Notes under the pieces: model-generated | Database searches by the model: none | Told to the model about the DNA's origin: nothing | Seen by the model: only the letters and a program-made list of their open reading frames with translations | Shown: positions 1 to 5,554 of the stretch, one piece after another | Layout: every line of letters begins with the position of its first letter | Position numbering within the stretch: position 1 is the first letter of the stretch | Origin: CAVQGZ01 sp964400785 | Lineage (GTDB): Bacteria; Actinomycetota; Actinomycetes; Jiangellales; Jiangellaceae | DNA: 7,802 nt | Reading direction: 5' to 3' | NCBI GenBank assembly: GCA_964400785.1 | Contig: CAYNWB010000078.1 | Location: 1-7,802 of the forward strand | Made by a program: the position numbers and the translations under genes

Positions 1-101
1 GAGCGAACCGGTCGGTGCGTGATGAGCCGGTAGGTGAGCCTGGCTGCGTCGAGGGCTGCGACCACGCGCTCGTGCGGGCTCATCTGCTGCTGTTCCGTCA
101 C
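1..101 (-). CDS. N-terminus of a probable YbaK/prolyl-tRNA deacylase-like protein (partial)
   Basis: The minus strand is open from a GTG at 101 to the left edge and gives about 33 residues, beginning MTEQQQMSPHERVVAALDAA and continuing with a segment LTYRLITHRPVRS. The pattern of an N-terminal helix followed by L-x-Y-x-x-x-x-H-x-P-V resembles the start of YbaK/ProX-type aminoacyl-tRNA deacylases, which hydrolyse mischarged Cys- or Ala-tRNAPro; this is inference from a short stretch. GTG at 101 is preferred because a strong GGGGAGG lies 9 nt upstream; the in-frame ATG at 110 directly abuts that ribosome binding site and is too close. The rest of the gene, including any catalytic lysine, lies outside the window. 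It is transcribed divergently from the SnoaL-like remnant. Confidence 0.6.
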   Translation of the reverse strand, partial: MTEQQQMSPHERVVAALDAARLTYRLITHRPVR

Positions 102-110
102 GTGACCCAT

Positions 111-117
111 CCTCCCC
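111..117 (-). promoter_or_regulatory. Ribosome binding site deciding the GTG start at 101
   Basis: GGGGAGG on the minus strand. It ends 9 nt before GTG 101 but has no spacing to ATG 110, so it favours the GTG start of the leftmost gene. Confidence 0.6.
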
Positions 118-149
118 GAAGCAGGCCCTTCGCCTTCGGCCGTGCGGCA

Positions 150-155
150 TAGGGT
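150..155 (+). promoter_or_regulatory. Putative -10 box for the SnoaL-like remnant
   Basis: TAGGGT fits the actinobacterial TAnnnT -10 consensus. A start site about 6-8 nt downstream would give a 5' leader of roughly 38 nt before ATG 200, which has GGAGAGG a few bases upstream. No convincing -35 is visible. The same hexamer precedes the SCP2-like gene at 6144. Confidence 0.4.
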
Positions 156-199
156 CGTGCTGCATGCGTGACCGAACAGGCGAGTCGGAGAGGTGCACC

Positions 200-569
200 A
201 TGACCCCAGAGATCGTCGACGAGTTCTACGCCGGTCTGGCCAGGCGTGATGGTGCGGCGATGGCGACCTGCTACCACGACGACGTCGCGTTCGAGGACCC
301 GGTGTTCGGTGTGCTGCGCGGCGAGGACGCCCGCGACATGTGGCGCATGCTGTGCTCGGGCGGCACCGACCTCACGGTCACCCATGAGGTGCTGGACGCG
401 ACGCCGACGAGTGCCACGGTCGCGTGGGTCGCGCGCTAGCCTCTGGGGCTGGTCGGCCCAGGCACTCGGGCCGGTAGGGCGCCTGCTCGGTTGGACACCC
501 GTCATGCAGGCCCGCATTCGAGCGACCTCCGCGGCAAGCCTCAAGAAGTTTCAGACGCGACGAGGCTGA
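200..569 (+). pseudogene. SnoaL-like (NTF2 superfamily) protein, decayed by internal deletion and frameshift
   Basis: From ATG 200 (RBS GGAGAGG) the first frame gives about 79 residues typical of the N-terminal half of SnoaL-like/NTF2-fold proteins: FYAGLARRDGAAMATCYHDD, a DPVFG-LRG segment, DMWRMLC, and an SATVAWVAR strand. It then hits TAG at 437-439. Immediately after, another frame (stop 567-569) reads SLWGWSAQALGPVGRLLGWT, which I recognise as the C-terminal end of the same family, normally following a phrase like H-x-D-x-F-D-LW-W. The roughly 30-35 residues of beta-sheet that should lie between (Y-x-F...N...F-x-F-x-DGLI) are absent, and the frame offset means the lost length is not a multiple of three. 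The NTF2 cone cannot form, so the gene is almost certainly inactive. The 3' end overlaps the convergent HTH gene by 19 bp. Confidence 0.8.
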
Positions 570-1039
570 GCCGACCGCGACCGACCCCGTGATCCTCCCT
601 GCAGGGTTGCCACGAGCCGCCTCATCCGAAGCAGCAGTGCGGCCGACGGGGTCACGCGCCCGTTGAGGTACGTGGACAGTCGGCTGCGCGACGTCCCGAT
701 CCGTGAGGCGAACTCGGCAGTCGTCAGCCCCGAGGCGGCAAGAAGGTCGCGTATCTCGGACGCAACGGCCGCCCGCTCGTCCTGCTCGGCCCTCTGGCGA
801 GCCGCCAGGATCGTCCGCTCGAGCAGGGGGGCGACACCCCAGGGGCGTGAGTAGCCCAGGTAGCTCTCCACCTGCCGCGCCACGACCCCCCACGGGTCGT
901 CTCGAATCGCCGTGGTGAGCAGCGCCCAGTCGGTCACGGTGCCGCGCTCGATGACGGTGACGATGGCCTCGTACGGCCAGTGCTGCACCGGCGTCCCCGC
1001 GGAGACCTCGACGTTGCGGAAGGTGACTGCCATGCTCAT
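551..1039 (-). CDS. XRE-type helix-turn-helix protein, likely antitoxin/regulator partner
   Basis: A 162-residue protein. An N-terminal domain (about 1-90, with WPYEAIVTVIERGTVTDW and SYLGYSRPWGVAPLLER) is followed by an XRE-like HTH at about 94-145: RDLLAASGLTTAEFASRIGT then SRSRLSTYLNGRVTPSAALL, with the usual A-x-R-x-G-x-S-x-S-R-L-S-x-Y-L-x-G spacing. A basic Arg-rich tail (148-162) follows. The start at ATG 1039 is set by a 4-bp ATGA overlap with the stop of the nucleotidyltransferase gene, so the two are translationally coupled. Such HTH proteins commonly neutralise and autoregulate a partner toxin; that role here is inferred. The palindrome at 1738-1753 is a candidate binding site. Gene order (nucleotidyltransferase first, HTH second) is the reverse of classical AbiEi-AbiEii. 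Confidence 0.85.
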   Translation of the reverse strand: MSMAVTFRNVEVSAGTPVQHWPYEAIVTVIERGTVTDWALLTTAIRDDPWGVVARQVESYLGYSRPWGVAPLLERTILAARQRAEQDERAAVASEIRDLLAASGLTTAEFASRIGTSRSRLSTYLNGRVTPSAALLLRMRRLVATLQGGSRGRSRSAQPRRV

Positions 1040-1728
1040 CTGCCCTCGACCGAGCGGAGCAGGCCGTCGGCAAGGTCGTGGCATGCCGCGACGACGGCCG
1101 GCCACGACTGCCAGTGCGGGTCGAGTCGCCGGTACCGGTCGAGCTGCGTCGTGACGTGACTGTCGCGCGGGTTGGGCTCGGACAGACGCTGGACGAGGCT
1201 CGTCAGCACCGAGTCGGCCTCGCCGGAGCGGTCGGTGTAGTAGCGGTCGATGTCGAGCAACACGGCGACCGACGACTCGGCCCCGAGTCGGCCGGCGAGG
1301 GCCACGACGTCGAGGTAGTCGCGCACCTGGTTGCGCAGCACCACCAGGTAGGCCTTCACGCGCAGCATCTCGGGCAGCGTCGGTACGACGACCTGGTGCT
1401 CGTCGTCGATCGCGACCCGCTCGACCTCGAGAGGAACCGTGCGGCGCAGCTGGCGGAGCCCGGCCTCGACCCCTCCGAGCCGACCGAGCAGAGTCAGGGG
1501 CGGCGAGCTCGCGCGGACGCTGGTCACCCAGCCGTCCGTGGCCTCGACGGCCTCGAGCACGTCGAAGTAGCGGGCTGAGAGATCGGCGAGCACGTGGTCG
1601 TGGTCGAACGAGTCGCGATGGTGTGCCCACAGCGCAGCGGCCGCCCCTCCGACCAGCACTGCGTCGGGCACGACGCGCTGCAGCTCGGCTGCGGAGCGCA
1701 ACACGGCGTCGAGGGATGGCTCACCCAT
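1036..1728 (-). CDS. Nucleotidyltransferase, AbiEii/AbiGii toxin-like
   Basis: A 230-residue protein with a minimal nucleotidyltransferase fold. Near the N-terminus VLVGGAAAALWAHHRDSFDHD contains the GG motif (27-28), a hydrophobic helix, and a D-x-D pair (D42, D44) for metal and nucleotide binding. Further on PTLPEMLRVKAYLVVLRNQ and RDYLDVVAL (about 117-144) match the K...R-D-x-x-D segment usual in AbiEii-like proteins. AbiEii-type enzymes act as toxins of type IV systems by adding nucleotides to target RNAs; related proteins may be other nucleotidyltransferases, so the toxin role is inferred from the HTH gene coupled downstream. The HH before R38 and D-H-D rather than D-I-D or D-L-D are slightly unusual. 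ATG 1728 has no Shine-Dalgarno but lies 6 nt from a TACGAT -10 box, suggesting a leaderless transcript. Confidence 0.8.
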   Translation of the reverse strand: MGEPSLDAVLRSAAELQRVVPDAVLVGGAAAALWAHHRDSFDHDHVLADLSARYFDVLEAVEATDGWVTSVRASSPPLTLLGRLGGVEAGLRQLRRTVPLEVERVAIDDEHQVVVPTLPEMLRVKAYLVVLRNQVRDYLDVVALAGRLGAESSVAVLLDIDRYYTDRSGEADSVLTSLVQRLSEPNPRDSHVTTQLDRYRRLDPHWQSWPAVVAACHDLADGLLRSVEGR

Positions 1729-1732
1729 GCAG

Positions 1733-1753
1733 GTATCGTATCAGAAATGATAC
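1733..1753 (-). promoter_or_regulatory. Palindromic operator overlapping a leaderless extended -10 promoter
   Basis: A perfect inverted repeat GTATCA-GAAA-TGATAC occupies 1738-1753, with another GTATC copy at 1733-1737, giving three GTATC half-sites in 21 bp of locally AT-rich DNA. On the minus strand the same bases contain TGATACGAT, an extended -10 (TGn plus TAnnnT, 1735-1740), whose end is 6 nt from ATG 1728. A repressor bound to the palindrome would cover the -10, which suits autoregulation by the HTH protein encoded second in the operon. No good -35 is visible. Promoter and operator roles are inferred from layout. Confidence 0.6.
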
Positions 1754-1800
1754 TCACGGTCTCCCTTGTCCGACTCGTGGAAGGGGCCGGTGCGTGAGGG

Positions 1801-2916
1801 TCAGCGTGGTGGGACCGGCACTCCTGTGCCGCCCTTCGCGCTTGCCAGCCGGGTGACGTCGACGGCGGTGGCGTGGCCACCGATCGCGTCGAAGCAGCGC
1901 AGCGCCGCGCACACCCACGCCGTCGCGATCGGCGAGGGTGTCTTCTTCTGCCCGAACGAGAAGTCGCCGAAGCCCCGGTAGATCGAACGCGGGACAACGC
2001 GTCCGTCCGCGTCGGTGTTGTAGGCAGCGAGGCAGGCGACGAGCTCGGCCGCGGCGGCCTGGTCGTCGCGCTCGGCGCTGGTCCCCGACCACACCTGCGT
2101 GTAGCCAGCGAGAGCCTCGAGCACCGTCAGGTCGGAGTACCAGATGTTCGGCCACTTCACCGCCTTGAAGTGCACGCCGTGGCCGAACATGTACGGCTTG
2201 GCCTCACCGCGCTCACGCCAGACCCGCAGCACGGTGCGTGCGACGTCGTCCAGACCGGACGGCCTGTCGGCCGCGTCCAGGCGCCCGAACGTGCGCAGCG
2301 CCTCGGCGGTCACCTGCGGGCAGGGGTCGGCGACTCGCCCGGGTCCCCGTCCGCGCGTCCGGCTGTGCGGCAGGCACCGGCATCCCGGTCCGAGTGAGGT
2401 GTCGGTGATGTCGTCGGCCATCAGGTGCAGCGCGGTACGCACGCGCGGGTCGTCGGCACGTCCGAACCGGACGAGCACCTCGGTGATGGCGTAGTGGTCG
2501 CACGCCAGCGTCGACCACTGCGGCTCGGGCTGGCGGATGAAGGTGGCGAAGGCGAGAAAGCGGCCCTCAGGCGTGCGGTGCTCGAGCATCTCGTCCAGCA
2601 GGCGCGCCACCGCGGGCACGTCGTCCCGCTCGGTCACACCGAGGTCGGCGAGAAGGTGGAGCAGGTTCGGCCCGTAGGTCGGGGCGCCGTGCGAGCGGAT
2701 CGGGTCGGTCCAGGCCGGCAGTCGGTCGATCAGCCCCGCGACGGCGGGATCGTCCAGCGTGGCTGCGTGGTCGGCCCGCACGGCCGGGTCGTCCAGCGGC
2801 CGGTCGTCGAGGCGCACCCGGCACACCCATCGGGCGTAGGGCTCGGCGCTCTCGCGCAGCCAGCGCCTCGGGTCGGACGCCAGCAGGGTCGGCCACGCGG
2901 CATCGGTGTCCGTCAC
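1801..2916 (-). CDS. Conserved-looking protein of unknown function, possibly alpha/alpha-toroid
   Basis: A 371-residue soluble protein with no signal peptide or membrane segment. I cannot assign a function. Segments that look conserved: DPRRWLRESAEPYARWV (15-31), PNLLHLLADLGV (83-94), a stretch with C139-D-H followed by TEVLVRFGRADDPRVR (145-160), RGPGR-ADPCPQVTAEALRTF (190-210), KPYMFGHG (240-247), KWPNIWYSDLTVLEALAGY (254-272), and RSIYRGFGDFSFGQKKTPSP (310-329). Repeated helix pairs separated by DP-R-x-x-R/LDxM and TPEGRF-like turns recall the helical toroids of prenyltransferase/squalene-cyclase repeats, but I see no full QW motif or DxDD acid motif, so this fold guess is weak. The GTG start at 2916 is supported by an excellent leaderless promoter. 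It is followed 72 bp later by the toxin-like operon, which has its own promoter. Confidence 0.75.
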   Translation of the reverse strand: MTDTDAAWPTLLASDPRRWLRESAEPYARWVCRVRLDDRPLDDPAVRADHAATLDDPAVAGLIDRLPAWTDPIRSHGAPTYGPNLLHLLADLGVTERDDVPAVARLLDEMLEHRTPEGRFLAFATFIRQPEPQWSTLACDHYAITEVLVRFGRADDPRVRTALHLMADDITDTSLGPGCRCLPHSRTRGRGPGRVADPCPQVTAEALRTFGRLDAADRPSGLDDVARTVLRVWRERGEAKPYMFGHGVHFKAVKWPNIWYSDLTVLEALAGYTQVWSGTSAERDDQAAAAELVACLAAYNTDADGRVVPRSIYRGFGDFSFGQKKTPSPIATAWVCAALRCFDAIGGHATAVDVTRLASAKGGTGVPVPPR

Positions 2917-2922
2917 GACACG

Positions 2923-2951
2923 ACGCTACGACGCGTTCGGTGCGGTGTCAG
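2923..2951 (-). promoter_or_regulatory. Leaderless promoter: CTGACA-17-TAGCGT-6-GTG
   Basis: On the minus strand, -35 CTGACA (2951-2946, 5 of 6 to TTGACA), a 17-nt spacer and -10 TAGCGT (2928-2923, TAnnnT) are followed by exactly 6 nt and the GTG at 2916. The transcript should begin at or next to the start codon. It is the best-formed promoter in the window. The -35 box contains the TGA stop of the small ORF at 2948. Confidence 0.65.
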
Positions 2952-3133
2952 CGGATCGAGTGGCTGACGATGAGGTTCTCGCCGTCCCCGGTGAGGAGCA
3001 TCCCCACATCGACGCGGTGGAAGGTCACAGTCTCGTTTCCGCTCAGCAGCCGCGGTTCGAGAACGTCGAGCTCGGGGTACTGACCACCGACCCCACCGTC
3101 GCCCACACCGAGACCACGCTCGTCTTCGAGCAC
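2948..3133 (-). CDS. Small ORF of uncertain reality, 61 residues
   Basis: From GTG 3133 the minus strand encodes 61 residues ending TVTFHRVDVGMLLTGDGENL then IVSHSIR. The last 30 or so codons have mostly G/C third positions and a balanced composition and look coding. The upstream half (about 3050-3133) is Gly-rich and less biased: there the G/C-rich position moves to a different phase, which fits the opposite strand or a frameshift. An upstream in-frame TAG at 3155-3157 limits extension. There is no recognisable family and no clear RBS. It could be a real small gene or the 3' remnant of a larger decayed gene. It ends 31 bp before the 371-residue protein gene on the same strand, with that gene's -35 covering its stop. 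Confidence 0.4.
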   Translation of the reverse strand: MLEDERGLGVGDGGVGGQYPELDVLEPRLLSGNETVTFHRVDVGMLLTGDGENLIVSHSIR

Positions 3134-3170
3134 CGCCTCGGCAACGCGGGACCGCTACGGTAGGCGCGTT

Positions 3171-4523
3171 GTGAACGTCGCTGATCCGTCGCCCGGCGTC
3201 GCGGATCGTGTCACGGTTGTCGGGCTAGACGAGCCCGCACCGACTCCTGAGCAGCCTGCTCGCCGCCCGGGGCGCTCAGGCTGGCTGGCCGCACTGCTGC
3301 TCGGTGGGCTCGTCGTGCTGCTGCTGCTACCGGTGGACGACCCCCTGACGGGGCAGCCCCTGGCTGAGGGTGAGGTGCCGGCTCCGGCCGACGAACGGCT
3401 GCTGGGTTGGCCTGGTCGTGGTCCGTGGGCTGCCGACGAGGCCTTCGTGGGCGAGGCGGCGCAGGCGTGGCGCGAGGCCGCGACGTCCGACGCCTCGATC
3501 GACGCCCCCGGAGACGAGATCGTGCCCCTGTGGGCCGGCCCGGTCTCGGACGCTGCGATGGCCGTGCTGCAGTCGGTGGGGGCCGACGGGTCGGTGCGTC
3601 TGGCACACGTCAGCGACATGCTCTACGGGTGGCTGCAGCCCGAGCTGCGGGTGCTGGCGACGACGCGGGTGGAGGCCGATCCCGAGTTCGTGGTCGTCCC
3701 GTTCGTCGGACCCGACGATCGCGGGGGCCAGCTCGACCCCGATGTGCTGGCGACGTTCCAGATGCTGCCCGGACCGGCCGTCCGCAACGGAGAGCACCGA
3801 GTCGTGCGCCTGGACGGCGCTCGGCTCACACCGATCGAGATGCAGGCGGACGGACTGAGTGAGCCGTGGGCCTACGGGCGGTGGTGGATACGCGACGAGC
3901 CGGTGATCGCCTTCGTCACGCGGGGTGAGGACGACGCGCTGGTGTCGGTGGTGCGTCACGACCCGGACGAGATGCTGCCGGGTCGACCGCCCGTGCAGCT
4001 GGTCGACCCGATCTGGGGGAGTGACGAGGGGGTCGCACCCGCGGACTACCTGATCGCCGCGGCAGCCCTGGAGGAGCTCGGCGCGCCCTCGGGGCGAGCA
4101 GCAGTGCTGGGGTCGGCGGTCACCACTGCGGGGCGCGTGACGCTGCTGCAGGTCGAGCCCCGAGGGTCGACGGGCGCGAGCACCGTGGTCGCCCTCACGG
4201 CTCGAGGAGACCTGATGGTCTCATCCCCGACACCGATCGCGTCCGATGCAGAGGTCGCCATCGGCGCACTGCGCACCCCCGACGGGCAGGTCGTCGTCGT
4301 GGCGGCGGCGTCCCCGCAGACGACCATGCTCAGGATCGAGGCCGATGGAGAGACGCTGGTCAACGGTCCTGGTGTGCAGGCCGCCGTCCTGGAACGTGAC
4401 GCAGAGGTCGTGGTCCTGCGGGCCGAGGCCGTCGGGGGGTCGGCGGGTCAGAGCGACACGGCGACGGCCACGACGAACGCTCCGATGAAAGCGGCGATCA
4501 TCCAGCCCAAGGTGCGCGAGTAG
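3171..4523 (+). CDS. Single-pass membrane-anchored protein of unknown function
   Basis: A 450-residue protein with a short Pro/Arg-containing cytoplasmic N-terminus (RRPGRSG at 31-37), one hydrophobic helix WLAALLLGGLVVLLLLP (about 38-54), and a large acidic extracytoplasmic region of about 390 residues. By the positive-inside rule the C-terminal part lies outside the cell. There is no lipobox and no signal peptidase site as clear as the anchor, so it is probably retained in the membrane. The exterior part is rich in short beta-strand-like segments (LRVLATTRVE, FVVVPFVGPD, VTLLQVEPRG, GQVVVVAAAS), possibly beta-propeller or beta-sandwich; no catalytic motif is seen. The start GTG 3171 has only a weak AGG upstream; a TACGGT at 3156-3161 might be its -10. 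The last 25 codons overlap the convergent membrane protein gene, and the native end may have been earlier. Confidence 0.75.
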   Translation: MNVADPSPGVADRVTVVGLDEPAPTPEQPARRPGRSGWLAALLLGGLVVLLLLPVDDPLTGQPLAEGEVPAPADERLLGWPGRGPWAADEAFVGEAAQAWREAATSDASIDAPGDEIVPLWAGPVSDAAMAVLQSVGADGSVRLAHVSDMLYGWLQPELRVLATTRVEADPEFVVVPFVGPDDRGGQLDPDVLATFQMLPGPAVRNGEHRVVRLDGARLTPIEMQADGLSEPWAYGRWWIRDEPVIAFVTRGEDDALVSVVRHDPDEMLPGRPPVQLVDPIWGSDEGVAPADYLIAAAALEELGAPSGRAAVLGSAVTTAGRVTLLQVEPRGSTGASTVVALTARGDLMVSSPTPIASDAEVAIGALRTPDGQVVVVAAASPQTTMLRIEADGETLVNGPGVQAAVLERDAEVVVLRAEAVGGSAGQSDTATATTNAPMKAAIIQPKVRE

Positions 4524-4870
4524 CCGGCCGGACGGATCAGGCCGCGAGCGTCGAGTCGACGGATGATGGGGAACAGCTTCCAGTAGAACGTGGCGATCGC
4601 CGGCACCATCACGATGCTCGCCCACAGCTGGGTAGTCGGGTCTCCGACCAGCAGGATGGCCAGCCACAGCGCGATGACGATCACCTTGGTGCCCGCCACC
4701 CAGAACACGAGGTACCGGACGACGTCGTGCAGGTCACCGTCCTGCTGCGACGACGTCCATGCGGTGAACACTCCGACGGCGTTGAAGCGCCTCGACCCAG
4801 GAGAGACGTAGAGAGCCGCCACGTTGGCTGTCTCGAGCACGAGAAAGACCGCGACCAGAGTGGTCAGCAC
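4448..4870 (-). CDS. Four-helix integral membrane protein of unknown function
   Basis: A 140-residue protein with four predicted membrane helices: about 2-22 (LTTLVAVFLVLETANVAALY), 50-75 (containing FWVAGTKVIVIALWLAILLV), 80-103 (TTQLWASIVMVPAIATFYW) and 118-139 (RTLGWMIAAFIGAFVVAVAV). Loops carry SPGSRRFNAVGVFTAW and LFPIIRRLDARGLIRPAGYS, the latter positively charged and therefore probably cytoplasmic. It resembles a type of small actinobacterial conserved membrane protein, but I know no function. It starts at GTG 4870, 18 bp after the stop of the universal stress protein gene on the same strand, so the two are probably cotranscribed. No clear Shine-Dalgarno precedes the GTG. The 3' end overlaps the convergent 450-residue gene by 76 bp, and the fourth helix lies entirely in that overlap. 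Confidence 0.8.
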   Translation of the reverse strand: MLTTLVAVFLVLETANVAALYVSPGSRRFNAVGVFTAWTSSQQDGDLHDVVRYLVFWVAGTKVIVIALWLAILLVGDPTTQLWASIVMVPAIATFYWKLFPIIRRLDARGLIRPAGYSRTLGWMIAAFIGAFVVAVAVSL

Positions 4871-4888
4871 GGCGGAGGACGGCGTGGC

Positions 4889-5335
4889 TCAGGCCGGCAC
4901 GAGGTCGGCGTGCAGCTCCGGTTCGCGGACACCAACGGGGATGACGAGCACGGGGCAGTGCCCCATCCGGATGCACGCCAGGCTCACCGTGCTGAGAGCG
5001 GGGTTGCGAATCGAGGTCTGCTGGTGGCTGCCGAACACGATGAACTCGGCGCGGCGGGTCGCGTCGACGAGGACGACCATGGGGTCACCCTCGAGAACCT
5101 CGTACGTGACGTTCACGTGGCCTGGCTGCGCGGAGCACACCCGACTGACCATGTCCGCGAGCATCAGCTCTGCCGTGGCGAGACGCTGCTCGCGCTCGTC
5201 CTCGGCGAGGGTTCGCGTATCCACGACAGTGACCGCCTGCACGGTCGCAGACAGCAGTGCTGCCTCGGCTCGGGCCCAGCACAGCGCGCGTTCGGACTGC
5301 TCGGAGCCGTCCACTCCCACGATGATCAGCGGCAT
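4889..5335 (-). CDS. Universal stress protein (UspA family)
   Basis: A 148-residue single Usp domain, normal length for the family. The N-terminal strand IIVGVDGSEQSERALCWA carries the V-D-G-S signature with the conserved Asp (D9). The C-terminal half contains EFIVFGSHQQTSIRNPAL and ends in the CPVLVIP strand typical of Usp proteins. The ATP-binding signature G-x2-G-x9-G-(S/T) is broken: after G102 the second Gly is Gln and the third is Ser-Thr, so it may be a non-ATP-binding or UspA-type member. The frame is open to 5482, but the true start is ATG 5335, which has GGAGGTGA 5 nt upstream and begins exactly at the conserved strand. A role in stress or dormancy physiology is known for the family, with no specific target. 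It is likely in an operon with the downstream four-helix membrane protein. Confidence 0.9.
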   Translation of the reverse strand: MPLIIVGVDGSEQSERALCWARAEAALLSATVQAVTVVDTRTLAEDEREQRLATAELMLADMVSRVCSAQPGHVNVTYEVLEGDPMVVLVDATRRAEFIVFGSHQQTSIRNPALSTVSLACIRMGHCPVLVIPVGVREPELHADLVPA

Positions 5336-5364
5336 CGACGTCACCTCCACGAAGGGGTGGGGTG

Positions 5365-5380
5365 CTGACCTCAACTGACC
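5365..5380. repeat. Direct repeat CTGACC-TCAA-CTGACC upstream of the stress protein gene
   Basis: Two identical CTGACC hexamers start 10 bp apart, one DNA turn, placing them on the same helix face about 30-45 bp upstream of ATG 5335. This could be a site for a regulator of the universal stress protein gene, though such a short repeat may be chance. Confidence 0.3.
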
Positions 5381-5515
5381 AGGTAGGCCGTTGTTACTCG
5401 CCAGTATGCCATGTCGCGCGGCATTCGGCGACAGGCAGGGCCCCGCCGGTTGAGCCTCACTGTGGAGCAGGCGTTGGCGCACCTGCGCGGACGCGCGCTG
5501 AACCCCGGCGCTGGC

Positions 5516-5521
5516 TAGCGT
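5516..5521 (+). promoter_or_regulatory. Putative -10 box TAGCGT for the Fe-S protein gene
   Basis: TAGCGT matches the -10 of the leaderless promoter at 2923-2928. Six bases downstream lies GTG 5528, the start of a short upstream ORF. Transcription from here would leave about 23 nt before ATG 5551. The -35 region is pure GC-rich sequence with no recognisable element, so it may need an activator or be a weak promoter. Confidence 0.4.
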
Positions 5522-5527
5522 GAGCCC

Positions 5528-5554
5528 GTGGCACGACGAAGGGGCTCGACATGA
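5528..5554 (+). CDS. Possible leaderless upstream ORF, 8 codons
   Basis: GTG 5528 lies 6 nt after TAGCGT and encodes MARRRGST before TGA at 5552-5554. That stop overlaps the ATG of the Fe-S protein gene in an ATGA arrangement, and the AAGGGG that would serve as that gene's RBS lies inside the uORF. Ribosomes loading on the leaderless GTG would terminate on top of the main start and could reinitiate, coupling or attenuating expression. Leaderless short ORFs are common in actinobacteria, but an 8-codon frame can arise by chance. Confidence 0.3.
   Translation: MARRRGST

Noticed and set aside
378..1073. Long minus-strand frame across the SnoaL remnant and the HTH gene.
   Set aside because: Low-complexity Arg/Ala/Gly translation; overlaps the HTH gene in another frame and shows no motif.
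1040..1630. Minus-strand open frame upstream of the HTH gene start (would give a 359-residue protein).
   Set aside because: This stretch is an Arg/Pro-rich shadow antiparallel to nothing and out of frame with the nucleotidyltransferase gene on the same strand; the ATGA overlap places the true start at 1039.
5341..5360. Possible hairpin pairing the stress-protein RBS (CACC with GGTG around TTCG).
   Set aside because: Only four continuous base pairs, with a mismatch and no alternative pairing or ligand domain; not enough to call a riboswitch or thermosensor.
5336..5482. N-terminal extension of the universal stress protein.
   Set aside because: The Usp fold begins at ATG 5335, which has a GGAGGTGA ribosome binding site 5 nt upstream; the extra 49 residues have no family support.
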